This document shows positions 52,078-61,328 of a DNA stretch of 64,000 nt, one piece after another; within the stretch, counting starts at the first letter, position 1, and the number at the start of each line of letters is the position of its first letter. The translations under genes and the position numbers were made by a program. Origin of the DNA: Labrenzia sp. VG12 (GTDB lineage: Bacteria; Pseudomonadota; Alphaproteobacteria; Rhizobiales; Stappiaceae). The stretch spans positions 2,604,001 to 2,668,000 of the forward strand of contig NZ_CP022529.1 in assembly GCF_002237595.1 (NCBI RefSeq), written 5' to 3'. Below the pieces are notes generated by a model, which saw only the letters and a program-made list of their open reading frames with translations, was not told the DNA's origin and made no database searches.

Positions 52078-52367
52078 CCCTCCACCTCGATCGACACCTG
52101 GTGATCCTTGAACACATCCGTCGGCCTGACATGGGTTTCGGTCTTCAGGGCCTGGATCGCGGCAATCGGTTTTTGCAGCAACACCACCGGATGAGCCGGA
52201 TGCGGCAGGCTCGGTGCGTTGCCGACGAAGACAGCCGTGAACTGCTTGTCATCCCAGCGATACTCCAGTTCCGCCACCTGGCTGCCTTCATGCACCAGGC
52301 CGAGGCGCATGTCGCCCTGCATGGGTTGCGGTATGTCTGCGTGAAGCAAGTTGATCTGATAGGTCAT
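52074..52367 (-). CDS. small protein of unknown function
   Basis: 97 residues, soluble, beta-rich (MTYQINLLHADIPQPMQGDM, ELEYRWDDKQFTAVFVGN). No signal peptide or membrane span. First gene of a two-gene unit, overlapping the exported protein by four bases, which suggests the two work together. Confidence 0.6.
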   Translation of the reverse strand: MTYQINLLHADIPQPMQGDMRLGLVHEGSQVAELEYRWDDKQFTAVFVGNAPSLPHPAHPVVLLQKPIAAIQALKTETHVRPTDVFKDHQVSIEVEG

Positions 52368-52643
52368 TCGGGTCTCCTGTGTTTCGGATACCCTGTCCTA
52401 TCGCACCCGTATCGGATCGAAAATTATCCAAAATTGACACTGCATGTCGCAAATTTCATCCAATACTCTCCCCATTTCACAAGGTCCCAATCGCAGTTGC
52501 GTCATCGGCATCCTAGCTCCTGGGGCGCTAACGTCTTGGTATTTCTGACTGGGAGCCTTCATTCTTCATTCAGTCTTTCTTTGGCTCTTTTTAAGGGTTT
52601 TGCGGCAGAATCGAACCACCTGCAGTTGCCCCGGAGCGCGACC

Positions 52644-55160
52644 ATGACGTTCAAAACGCTTCCTTTCGGGAAGAAGAAGACCAGCGGCGAACCCACCGAG
52701 GGGGCCGGTCAGGCTTCCAAACCACGTCTGTTCCTCGACTGGTCGATCAAGACGCAATTGCGCATCGGGTTCGGCGCGCTGCTCCTGTGTACAATCGCTG
52801 TCGGCGCAGGCGGCCTTATCGCCGGGTCGCAGGTGAAGTCCTCTGTGACAACGGCAAAAGCCGCCAATGAACTGCTTGGCAGTGTGCCGTATCTGCAAAA
52901 CCACGCTCAAGCCTTCAGCCTGGATGGCAGCAATGCGGCAGCCGATGCGGTTGAGGCCGAACTGAACTCCATTACCGACGAGAGCCGTCTTCTGGCCAGC
53001 GGACGCCCGCAAGCTGCTGCAGACCTGGAAACGGTTGTGGCCGAGTTGAAGGGCGGGTTCACAAAACTTCGCCAGACACGAGCAGACCGGGACGCGGCAG
53101 TGTCGGAGCTGGACACGCTGACCTCCTCCATGGTGCAAACCACGGACAACGCCTTCGAGGAATTCAAGAAACTTGCTGCCTACCGCTCGGCTCTGGCCAT
53201 CACCAACGAAGGCAAGATGAACGACCTGTCCAAGGTCGCGCCGCGCCTCAGTGACATGCGCATTGCCACAATCGTGCTCGCCCAGGAAGCTGAAGCCTTT
53301 GCTGCCAATCCGGACAAGGCCCTGGCCAAGGCTCTCGGCGATCGGGTGAAGGATCTCGACAAGGACGCCAAGGCCGTTCGCAGAACCGTGAAAACCAAGG
53401 CGATCAAGGACGACGTCAAGAAGCTCACCAAGGGCTCAAAGGCCTATGCCAAGCTTCTGAAAGCTCATATGAAGACTCCGGAGGCCGACGCCTGGAAGAC
53501 CACCATCCAGCCGGCCACCCAGGAACTGGTCGCTCTGACCGATGGCATCATCATGGCTGCCGAAGAGCCTATCGACGCGTTGAGAAAGGATCTGCGCGAT
53601 TTCGACAAGGCCTCCGCCGACATTGCTCTGCTCTCCAACTACACCCAAAGCGTCGCCCGCAATGTACTCGGCGTGCGCAGCGCTTATGCCGACTTCCTGA
53701 ACACCTCGTCCCCGGAGGCATCCGGCTCCTTTGAACGCTATCTGGCGGAAGCGCAGCTGGAACTTGAAAATCTCGAAAAAGTACGGACGGCGGCCGGCAA
53801 GAACACCTCCGACAAGGCCTTGACCGATCTCCTCAATGGCCCTTTGAAAATTCTTGTCGCTGCCGGCAATGAAGATCTGCCGAAACTGGGAACATCCTTC
53901 GAAACTGTCAGAACAGCGACAACCACGCTGCAGAACAGCCAGCAGGACTTTGCGACGGCGGCCGCGTCCCTGACGGAACAGGCTGAAGCGATCAGCGCTT
54001 CATCCGGGGAAACAGCCGTTTCCAGCGCAGCCGCGGCCCAGACCCAGATTTCCCTGACGCTTGCGCTCGCGATCGCTCTCGGTATTGCCTTTGTCATCCT
54101 GCTGTCCGTGGCCATCGTGCGCCCGATCCGCAGCCTGACCGAAGCGATGCTGAAACTGAAGGACGGCGACACCGAGCTCGATCTTCCGGCGGCCATTCGC
54201 AAGGATGAACTCGGTCAGATGGCCAAGGCTGTCGCCACGTTCAGCGACCGGGAGCGCGAACGCATGCGCCTGGAAGCGGAAACCGCAGCCAGCCAGGAGC
54301 AGGTGCGTCGACGCCAGGACACCGTCGATGCCCTGGTCGCCGAATTCCGCCAGGACATCGAGACCGCCCTGGACACCGTCACCGGCAACATGCAGCAGCT
54401 CGACAACACGGCAGAACAGCTGTCCGAGATCGCGCGCACGACGACCAGCCGCAGTGAAGATGTCAGCTCCGCTTCCAGCCAGGCCAGCCACAATGTGCAG
54501 ACCATTGCGGCCGCAACCGAGGAACTGAGCGCGTCGGTCCAGGAAGTCGGCCGCCAGGTCGGCGACACGCTTACCCGCGTCGAGGAAGCCTCCGGCGCCA
54601 CCAGGACCTCCAACGAGCAGATCCGCGGCCTGTCGGCCTCCGCCGAACGCATCGGTGCCGTGGTCCAGCTGATCCAGGACATCGCCGAACAGACCAACCT
54701 GCTGGCGCTCAACGCGACCATCGAAGCCGCCCGGGCCGGTGAAGCCGGAAAAGGCTTCGCCGTCGTGGCTTCTGAAGTGAAATCCCTTGCGGGCCAGACC
54801 GCCAAGGCAACCGACGAAATCTCCAGCCAGGTGACCGAAATCCAGCAGGCCACCCACGCTGCCGTTGAGGCGATCAGCGGGATCATGACCATGATGGAGG
54901 ACGTCAACGAAACCGCGGCTGCCATGGCCAGCTCCGTCGAACAGCAGGCGGAGGCGACTTCCGAGATCTCCAGCGGCGTCTCCCAGGCGGCCGGTCAGAC
55001 GGCCAGCGTGTCGGAGAACATTGGCGACCTTTCCAGGGGCTCGGGTGAAACCAGCCAGTCGGCCCGGGAAGTCGAGGACATCGCCGGCGCCGCAACCAGC
55101 CACCTGGCCGAGGTCACGACACGGATCGACCGGTTCCTGAAAGATGTTGCCGCCGCCTGA
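52644..55160 (+). CDS. methyl-accepting chemotaxis protein
   Basis: 838 residues. TM1 at about 41-61 (IGFGALLLCTIAVGAGGLIA), a long periplasmic helical sensor of about 400 residues, TM2 at about 468-490 (LTLALAIALGIAFVILLSVA), a HAMP domain (VRPIRSLTEAMLKLKDGDTE), and the signalling domain with the conserved tip IAEQTNLLALNATIEAARAG. No CheR-binding pentapeptide at the C-terminus. The periplasmic part resembles the HBM-type double four-helix bundle in length, but ligand is unknown. GGAG before the ATG sets the start. Ends in a good terminator. Confidence 0.94.
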   Translation: MTFKTLPFGKKKTSGEPTEGAGQASKPRLFLDWSIKTQLRIGFGALLLCTIAVGAGGLIAGSQVKSSVTTAKAANELLGSVPYLQNHAQAFSLDGSNAAADAVEAELNSITDESRLLASGRPQAAADLETVVAELKGGFTKLRQTRADRDAAVSELDTLTSSMVQTTDNAFEEFKKLAAYRSALAITNEGKMNDLSKVAPRLSDMRIATIVLAQEAEAFAANPDKALAKALGDRVKDLDKDAKAVRRTVKTKAIKDDVKKLTKGSKAYAKLLKAHMKTPEADAWKTTIQPATQELVALTDGIIMAAEEPIDALRKDLRDFDKASADIALLSNYTQSVARNVLGVRSAYADFLNTSSPEASGSFERYLAEAQLELENLEKVRTAAGKNTSDKALTDLLNGPLKILVAAGNEDLPKLGTSFETVRTATTTLQNSQQDFATAAASLTEQAEAISASSGETAVSSAAAAQTQISLTLALAIALGIAFVILLSVAIVRPIRSLTEAMLKLKDGDTELDLPAAIRKDELGQMAKAVATFSDRERERMRLEAETAASQEQVRRRQDTVDALVAEFRQDIETALDTVTGNMQQLDNTAEQLSEIARTTTSRSEDVSSASSQASHNVQTIAAATEELSASVQEVGRQVGDTLTRVEEASGATRTSNEQIRGLSASAERIGAVVQLIQDIAEQTNLLALNATIEAARAGEAGKGFAVVASEVKSLAGQTAKATDEISSQVTEIQQATHAAVEAISGIMTMMEDVNETAAAMASSVEQQAEATSEISSGVSQAAGQTASVSENIGDLSRGSGETSQSAREVEDIAGAATSHLAEVTTRIDRFLKDVAAA

Positions 55161-55199
55161 CCAGTCGGCACAGGTCTCCCAAAAGGCGATAGCCAACAG

Positions 55200-55232
55200 T
55201 GAAGCGGTCCCGGCACCGCTTCATTTCGTTTG
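55200..55232 (+). terminator. rho-independent terminator of the chemoreceptor gene
   Basis: Perfect 9-bp stem TGAAGCGGT (55200-55208) / ACCGCTTCA (55215-55223), followed by TTTCGTTT. Confidence 0.8.
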
Positions 55233-55288
55233 AAAAATCATCCATAACATCGGCAACATGTGTGAAATATCATCCAGTTGACCGACCA

Positions 55289-56146
55289 ATGCATTGGGAT
55301 CATCTGCGCGCCTTTCTGACCTTCCTGCGCGAGGGCTCCGTCCGGCAGGCGGCCAGGCGCCTCAACACCACCCATTCCACTGTCGCCAGGCAGCTCAAGG
55401 CACTGGAAGCCGATCTGGGTGGCGCGCTGTTCGAGCCAGGCCCGAAAGGCCGTGCCCTCACGCCGCTCGGTCGCCGCATTCTGCCGCTTGCCGAACGCAT
55501 GGAACAGGACGCTGCTGCCATCGGACGGGCCGCCTTCGCCGAGGACACAAGCCTGGCCGGTCCGGTCTGCCTGTCTGTTTCTGAAAGCCTTTACCTGAGT
55601 GTTCTGGCACCGGTGCTCGACCGGTTCCTGCGCCAATTCCCGATGATCACTCTCGAGTTGGCAATGTCCGATCATCTCTCCAGCCTGTCGCGCCGGGAAG
55701 CCGATGTGGTGATCAGGATCACGAAGTCACCGCCAGACAGCGCAATTGGCCGAAAGGTGTCGACCAGCCCGCTTTGCGCCTATGCGGCCCCGGTCTATCT
55801 GGAAAACCGGCCCAAGCTCGATCGCTGGATTGCAATCGACTATGAACCCTCGCTCAAGCCAGTCCTGCCGGCCCGCACCGTCGCGACCACCAGCACGCTG
55901 CCGTCGGCGGCACGGCTGATGCGCGACGGCCAGGGCATTGGCCTGATCCCCTGCTATTTTGGCGACACCGATCCGGGCCTGGTGCGATTGCCCGGCCACG
56001 ATCCGGTGCCGGACATGGACATCTGGGTGCTGACCCACGCGGATCTGAAAACCAACCCGCGGGTGCGCGTCCTGATGGACTTTCTCTATGACGCCTTTGG
56101 TGAACTCGCCCCGATCCTTGCCGGGACACGACCATCCTCCAGCTGA
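55289..56146 (+). CDS. LysR-family transcriptional regulator
   Basis: 285 residues. HTH at the N-terminus (MHWDHLRAFLTFLREGSVRQ, AARRLNTTHSTVARQLKALE), then a short substrate-binding domain. It sits two genes from betC; LysR genes near betC in proteobacteria have been annotated as choline-sulfate regulators, so that role is possible but not shown. The more distal ATG at 55199 would add residues of poor quality; the ATG at 55289 starts the canonical HTH. Confidence 0.85.
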   Translation: MHWDHLRAFLTFLREGSVRQAARRLNTTHSTVARQLKALEADLGGALFEPGPKGRALTPLGRRILPLAERMEQDAAAIGRAAFAEDTSLAGPVCLSVSESLYLSVLAPVLDRFLRQFPMITLELAMSDHLSSLSRREADVVIRITKSPPDSAIGRKVSTSPLCAYAAPVYLENRPKLDRWIAIDYEPSLKPVLPARTVATTSTLPSAARLMRDGQGIGLIPCYFGDTDPGLVRLPGHDPVPDMDIWVLTHADLKTNPRVRVLMDFLYDAFGELAPILAGTRPSSS

Positions 56147-56191
56147 CGGTCCGTGCCGGCTTTTGGTGGAACAGCGGTTGCCGACGGCAGG

Positions 56192-56219
56192 AAAAAGCCG
56201 GCGGGTGGGAGCCGCCGGC
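56192..56219 (-). terminator. rho-independent terminator of the solute-binding gene
   Basis: Perfect 8-bp stem GCCGGCGG (56197-56204) / CCGCCGGC (56212-56219), with A5 on its left reading as U5 on the minus strand. Confidence 0.8.
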
Positions 56220-56314
56220 CAGTCAGGAAACTCCGAAGAGCAAACACCAAAATTCTGTCCCGGCCGAAGAGAACCTCCGGCCGGTTCCGGCTTATGGTTG
56301 CCGTTTGGAGATCA

Positions 56315-57889
56315 TCAGGCGAACCACCAGCGCTCGATGGCGCGGAAGCCGTCAAGCGTCCAGTTGGCGGCCACCTTTTCCGGATGCTGGACCTTGTCGT
56401 TATGCGCCATCACATAGCTGGCGAACATCGGAATGATCACGCCGCCATCCGTGCGCACCATGTTCTGCATTTCGGCATACATCTCGGCACGCTTGGTTTC
56501 GTCCAGTTCGGACCGGGCGGTGACCAGCAGATCGTTGAAGCGCTCGTTTTCCCAGAACGTGTCGTTCCACGGCGCGCCGGAAGCGTAGGCGACCGAGAAC
56601 ATCCAGTCTTCCGTAGGCCGGCCGCCCCAATAGACCGCGCAGAACGGCTTCTTCATCCAGACATCAGACCAGTAGCCGTCATTGGGTTCGCGCACCGGCT
56701 GGATGTCGATACCGCATTTATCGGCGGAACTGGAGAAGAGAACAGCTGCGTCGACGGCGCCACCGAAGGCTGCGTCCGCCGCGGACAGCTGAACCTTGAG
56801 CGAATCGACACCGGCCTGTTTCAGGAAGTATTTTGCCTTGTCAGGATCGTAGGTCGTCTGCTCCAGATCCTTTGCATAGAAGCGGTTGGACGGGCTGATC
56901 GGATGATCGTTGCCGACCGATCCATAGCCGAACAGGATCTTGTCGACCAGTTCCTGGCGATTGATGGCATGCTTCAGTGCCATGCGCACATTGACGTCAT
57001 TGAACGGCGCCGCGCGCGTGTCCATGGCAAAAGTGTAATGCTGGGTACCTGTGGTCGACAGGATGCTCACATTCGGCGCTCGCTGGAACAGGGCCACCGT
57101 CTTCAGATCCACGCCGTCAATGACGTCGACATTGCCGGTCATCAGCGCAGCCTGGCGCGCGGCCGGGTCGACGATCGCCATCAGCACAATGTCGTCGAAA
57201 TGGGCCCGGTCGGTCTTCCAGTAGTCCGGATTGCGGGTCAGTTCGGCGATGTAGCCCGGCGTATAGTTCGTCACCTTGTAGGGGCCGCAACCAATAGCAC
57301 TGGTCGGATCGATCGCCCCGTCCTTGGATGGCAGGATCGGCAGGTGATAGTCGCTGGCGACAAACGGGAAATCGGCATTGCCGGCTTCCAGGGTGAAGAC
57401 GACATTATCACCATCGACGCTGATGTCCTGGATCGGATCGACAAAAGGTTTGGCAGCCGACGTGCTGTTTTCACCGCGGTGATAGTTGATCGACGCGACC
57501 ACGTCCTCCGGTCTGACGGTGCCACCGTCATGAAAGGCAACACCCTTGCGGATCTTGAAGGTCCAGGTCTTTGCGTCCGGCGAGGCTTCCCAGCTTTCCG
57601 CCACTTCGCCGACCAGCGAGCCGTCTGCGGCGATTTCCACAAGGTAGCCGTTGCGCGCCGTTCCGAAGACCTGAACATAGGCATTGTCCCAGGTGCCCGG
57701 ATCATAGTTGTCGTTGGTATTGCCATGCGCCATGCCGACGCGGAGTACGCCGCCCTTCTTGGGCTGGGCCGCCGCCGGGCTGACACCGAACTGGCTGGCA
57801 AAGGCTGTCGCCCCCAAGGCAGCCGTTCCCTGCAGAATGCTCCGCCGGGACACGCCCGCGCTCAGATCAATTTTCTTGTCTTTGGTCAT
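56315..57889 (-). CDS. ABC transporter solute-binding protein (peptide/nickel, family 5), Tat-exported
   Basis: 524 residues. Twin-arginine signal SRRSILQGTAALGATAFASQ, cleavage near PAAAQ. The family 5 fold shows GGVLRVGMAHGNTNDNYDPG, WEASPDAKTWTFKIRKGVAF, and RMALKHAINRQELVDKILFG. No permease or ATPase genes lie beside it. Position between a LysR gene and betC suggests choline-O-sulfate or another osmolyte as ligand, which is inference; family 5 proteins usually bind peptides or sugars. Confidence 0.85.
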   Translation of the reverse strand: MTKDKKIDLSAGVSRRSILQGTAALGATAFASQFGVSPAAAQPKKGGVLRVGMAHGNTNDNYDPGTWDNAYVQVFGTARNGYLVEIAADGSLVGEVAESWEASPDAKTWTFKIRKGVAFHDGGTVRPEDVVASINYHRGENSTSAAKPFVDPIQDISVDGDNVVFTLEAGNADFPFVASDYHLPILPSKDGAIDPTSAIGCGPYKVTNYTPGYIAELTRNPDYWKTDRAHFDDIVLMAIVDPAARQAALMTGNVDVIDGVDLKTVALFQRAPNVSILSTTGTQHYTFAMDTRAAPFNDVNVRMALKHAINRQELVDKILFGYGSVGNDHPISPSNRFYAKDLEQTTYDPDKAKYFLKQAGVDSLKVQLSAADAAFGGAVDAAVLFSSSADKCGIDIQPVREPNDGYWSDVWMKKPFCAVYWGGRPTEDWMFSVAYASGAPWNDTFWENERFNDLLVTARSELDETKRAEMYAEMQNMVRTDGGVIIPMFASYVMAHNDKVQHPEKVAANWTLDGFRAIERWWFA

Positions 57890-58032
57890 TCTCCTGTCCC
57901 CTGTTCTGGTTCTCGTTCAAGAAAATGCCGATAGGTTTCTATCGTGCACAGAAATTGTCGTTTCTGGTTTGCTTTCTCCCGCGGCCCCTGCCCGACGGGA
58001 AGGCGCCTGAAAATCAGTCTATGCCGTTTTTG

Positions 58033-58046
58033 ATTGATCGCTCAAT
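58033..58046 (+). promoter_or_regulatory. BetI-like palindromic operator before betC
   Basis: ATTGA-TCGC-TCAAT (58033-58046) is a perfect inverted repeat 55 bases before the betC start, resembling the ATTGAACGTTCAAT-type sites of the choline-responsive repressor BetI. A -10-like TAGACAATCT follows. No betI gene is in the window. Confidence 0.5.
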
Positions 58047-58100
58047 TAAAAAAAAGCTAGACAATCTAACCTGTGGACTTAACGGCAGCGGAGAGACGGC

Positions 58101-59618
58101 ATGGTGAAGCGCAAGAACATCCTGATCCTGATGGTCGACCAGTTGAACGGGACGCTATTTCCCGACGGTCCCGCCGACTTTCTGCACACGCCCAATCTCA
58201 AAAAGCTGGCGGAGCGCTCGGTTCGCTTTGAGAACACCTACACGGCATCACCGCTCTGCGCGCCGGGACGCGCAAGCTTCATGTCTGGCCAATTGCCGCG
58301 GCGCACCGGTGTCTATGACAATGCCGCCGAGTTTGCGTCCGACATCCCGACCTATGCCCACCACCTGCGCCGGGCCGGTTACACCACCTGCCTCTCCGGC
58401 AAGATGCACTTTGTCGGCCCGGACCAGATGCACGGTTTCGAGGAACGGCTCACCACCGACATCTATCCGGCCGATTTCGGCTGGACACCGGACTACCGCA
58501 AGCCGGGTGAACGCATCGACTGGTGGTACCACAACATGGGCTCGGTCACCGGTGCCGGTGTCGCGGAGATCTCCAACCAGATGGAGTATGACGACGACGT
58601 CGCTTTCCAGGCGGTGCGCAAGATCTACGACTATGGCCGCGGCAAATACGATCGGCCCTTCTGCCTGACCGTCAGCTTCACCCATCCGCACGACCCGTAT
58701 GTTGCCCGCAAAAAATACTGGGATCTCTACGAGGATTGCGAACACCTGCTGCCGCCGGTGCCGGCCATGGACTATGACGACCACGACCCGCATTCCAGGC
58801 GCATCTTCGATGCCAATGACTGGCGCAGCTTCACCATTACCGAAGACAATATCCGCCGCTCGCGCCGGGCCTATTTCGCCAACATCTCCTATCTCGACGA
58901 CAAGATCGGCGAGATCCTGCACGCGCTGGAGGCCATGCACCTGTCAGAGGACACGACAATCCTGTTCGTCTCCGACCATGGCGACATGCTTGGCGAGCGC
59001 GGTCTCTGGTTCAAGATGTCCTTCTTCGAAGGCTCCTCCCGCGTGCCGCTGATGATCGCGGACAAGGACCTGTCTCCGGGTCACATCTCCACGCCGGTCT
59101 CCACGCTCGACGTGCTGCCGACGGTCTGTGATCTCGGCGGCATCGACATGAGCGAGATCATGCCTTGGACCGACGGCATGTCGCTGGTGCCGCTGGCAGG
59201 TGGCACGGACCGCACCGAGCCGGTCCTGATGGAATATGCCGCCGAGGCCTCCTATGCACCGCTGGTCGGCATCCGCGACGGCGACTGGAAATACGTTCAC
59301 TGCGAGCTCGACCCGCCCCAGCTTTTCAACCTGGCCGACGACCCGCACGAACTGACCAATCTGGCGGCAGATCCAGCCCATATCGACCTGGCCGGCGAGT
59401 TCGCGGCCCGCGTCGAACATCAATGGGACATGGCTGCCTTTGACGGCGAAGTCCGCCAGTCCCAGGCCCGCCGCTGGATCGTCTATGAAGCCCTGCGCAA
59501 CGGCGCCTATTTCCCCTGGGACTACCAGCCCCTGCAAAAAGCCTCCGAACGCTACATGCGCAACCACATGGACCTGAACGAGGTCGAAGAAGGCCAGCGC
59601 TTTCCGAGGGGAGAGTGA
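58101..59618 (+). CDS. betC: choline-sulfatase
   Basis: 505 residues. It hydrolyses choline-O-sulfate to choline and sulfate, feeding glycine betaine synthesis and sulfur supply. Sulfatase motif CAPGRASF has C53, the residue converted to formylglycine; metal ligands are D13-Q14 and D-H in FVSDHGDMLGERGLWFKMS. The C-terminal choline-sulfatase-specific region ends QKASERYMRNHMDLNEVEEG. GGAGAG precedes the ATG. The other bet genes are not in this window. Confidence 0.95.
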   Translation: MVKRKNILILMVDQLNGTLFPDGPADFLHTPNLKKLAERSVRFENTYTASPLCAPGRASFMSGQLPRRTGVYDNAAEFASDIPTYAHHLRRAGYTTCLSGKMHFVGPDQMHGFEERLTTDIYPADFGWTPDYRKPGERIDWWYHNMGSVTGAGVAEISNQMEYDDDVAFQAVRKIYDYGRGKYDRPFCLTVSFTHPHDPYVARKKYWDLYEDCEHLLPPVPAMDYDDHDPHSRRIFDANDWRSFTITEDNIRRSRRAYFANISYLDDKIGEILHALEAMHLSEDTTILFVSDHGDMLGERGLWFKMSFFEGSSRVPLMIADKDLSPGHISTPVSTLDVLPTVCDLGGIDMSEIMPWTDGMSLVPLAGGTDRTEPVLMEYAAEASYAPLVGIRDGDWKYVHCELDPPQLFNLADDPHELTNLAADPAHIDLAGEFAARVEHQWDMAAFDGEVRQSQARRWIVYEALRNGAYFPWDYQPLQKASERYMRNHMDLNEVEEGQRFPRGE

Positions 59619-59705
59619 GCAGGACTGGTTTCAATCCAACGTTTGACTGACGCATTTTATCGGATAGGTTGAATTCACCTTACAATTCAACAAGCAAATC
59701 GATTG

Positions 59706-60600
59706 ATGGCAAACGCGGTTTTCTACCACAAGCCGGACAGCATCTATGATGACGATCCGGCCACGCGGTATCATTTCCCCAGGAGCTACCTGTCGCGCGT
59801 GGAGAAAACACTCGGAGATTGGATTGTTTACTACGGTCCGCAAATCGGTCGAAAGAGTCGCTATTATTCCGCCACTGCGCGCGCAACCCACATCGAGCAG
59901 GATTCGGTTCAAAAGGACTGCTATTACGTCTTCTTAAATGACTACATCGATTTCGATCAGCCACTCGATTATCGAGAAAACGGCGGCTACGAAAAAAAGC
60001 TGCTCAATGGGGACGGGACACCCGAACGCCGGCTATACCCGTCACGCAGTGCGTATGCTTGAGGAAACCGAGTTCAATAGGTTACTGCTTGCCGGCCTCT
60101 CCGAAGAAGAGCTCTGGCCAGCGCGCACCGACAATCTGGGCACCCCGGAAGGATTTTCCGAAGGGTCACCAGCACCACTTTTCCAACTGCACGCAGATCG
60201 CCCGATCCTGACTCAGATCGTCAACCGCCCCTTTCGAGACGCCAAATTTCGACAGCATATCCGAAAACTCTATGACCGCACCTGCGCCTTTACCGGTCTT
60301 CGACTGATCAATGGTGGTGGACGACCCGAGGTCGAAGCTGCCCATATCGTCCCGGTCAAAGAGGGTGGCAATGACTCGGTTCAAAACGGCATCGCCCTGT
60401 CGGGAACAGTGCATTGGATGTTTGACAGAGGCTTGCTCAGCTTGTCGGAGGATTTTGACATCCTGCCTTCCAGGCACCTCAATTACGACGTCTCCCATTT
60501 GTTGAACAAGGACATGAAAGCCAGCGTTCCGGGAGACCCCTCAAAACGCCCTCACCCGAACTATCTGCAATGGCACAGAGCAAATGTGTTCAAGGCGTAA
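59706..60600 (+). pseudogene. HNH endonuclease gene interrupted by a single-base frameshift
   Basis: The N-terminal half (ANAVFYHKPDSIYDDDPATR, LSRVEKTLGDWIVYYGPQIG, ending GYEKKLLNGDGT) is in one frame; the rest (NAGYTRHAVRMLEETEFNRL, then the HNH core LYDRTCAFTGLRLINGGGRP, EAAHIVPVKEGGNDSVQNGI, TVHWMFDRG) is in another. Removing one C from the CCC at 60021-60023 would give LLNGDGTPNAGYTRHAVR and a continuous protein of about 297 residues, the family length. Function in the family is unsettled (possible restriction or DNA-damage nuclease). Recent decay, slippage or sequencing error are all possible. The ribosome site is weak. Confidence 0.8.
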
Positions 60601-60647
60601 ATCGAGAATTCCTGCCGGTCTTGCGAAGCTTTGAAAAGGGTACCCCG

Positions 60648-61001
60648 CTAACACCCGTTCACATCCGCCGCACAGTAGAACCCGTCTGTCGAGTTGCCGC
60701 AGCAATAGGTGTAGCCGGGCGAGTCGCAGTAATAGTCCGAGGAACCGCAGCGGCCGGCAATCTGCAACAGCGGGGCCCGAGTTGCCGCACCGGGTTGCCA
60801 GGCGAAGTCCGGACTGGCAATCTGCGGTGACATGTTGGGAAGCGCATGCACTTCCAGGTCCCGGTGCAGGCTGGCCAGCATAATTCGGGCGGCGCTCAGG
60901 TCGGGCGTCTTCGTGTAAGAGGTCGGGTCAGCCAGGGTCGGCGACGACAGGCCGAACGCCAAAACCAGCGCGCTGAGCTTGAGCATAACTTGAGTGTTCA
61001 T
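60648..61001 (-). CDS. small secreted cysteine-rich protein with knottin-like spacing
   Basis: 117 residues. Signal peptide VMLKLSALVLAFGLSSPTLA. The last 33 residues hold six cysteines at 85, 92, 100, 101, 110 and 117: C-x6-C-x7-CC-x8-C-x6-C, with aromatic and glycine residues between (DYYCDSPGYTYCCGNSTDGF). This spacing equals the framework of inhibitor cystine knots. GGAGG before the ATG supports the start. Function unknown; an antimicrobial, inhibitor or carbohydrate-binding role is conceivable. It converges on the HNH gene. Confidence 0.72.
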   Translation of the reverse strand: MNTQVMLKLSALVLAFGLSSPTLADPTSYTKTPDLSAARIMLASLHRDLEVHALPNMSPQIASPDFAWQPGAATRAPLLQIAGRCGSSDYYCDSPGYTYCCGNSTDGFYCAADVNGC

Positions 61002-61328
61002 CTTTCGCCTCCTCCGCGCAAGATGTTGATTTTCCGAATGTTCTGAACGCCTTTACTTATAACACATTCGAGCGCCCGCAGACATTCAGCAAACTACGCA
61101 GCACGCATAAGTGGAAAGGTGATTTTCGGCGTTCAGAAGGGGAAAACGGAACAGGTCGCTGTCCTGAAACCTGAAGATCGACCGCTGACATCGACCAAGG
61201 ACATGATGTTCTTGAAAAGCAACTTCCTGACACCCTCATGTCAGGAGACTGACAGGAAGTGCGGCAAAGCGGAACAAAGCCGCAACAGACCCCTTCCCTC
61301 GCGCGCGCAACCGGACCATATTGCGCTG
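61002..61328. other. 327-bp uvrB upstream region with nested hairpins
   Basis: Two overlapping stems compete for CCTG: CCTGACA (61226-61232) / TGTCAGG (61239-61245) and ACTTCCTG (61222-61229) / CAGGAAGT (61253-61260). No GAAC-N7-GAAC type LexA box of alphaproteobacteria was found. No gene supported. Confidence 0.5.
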
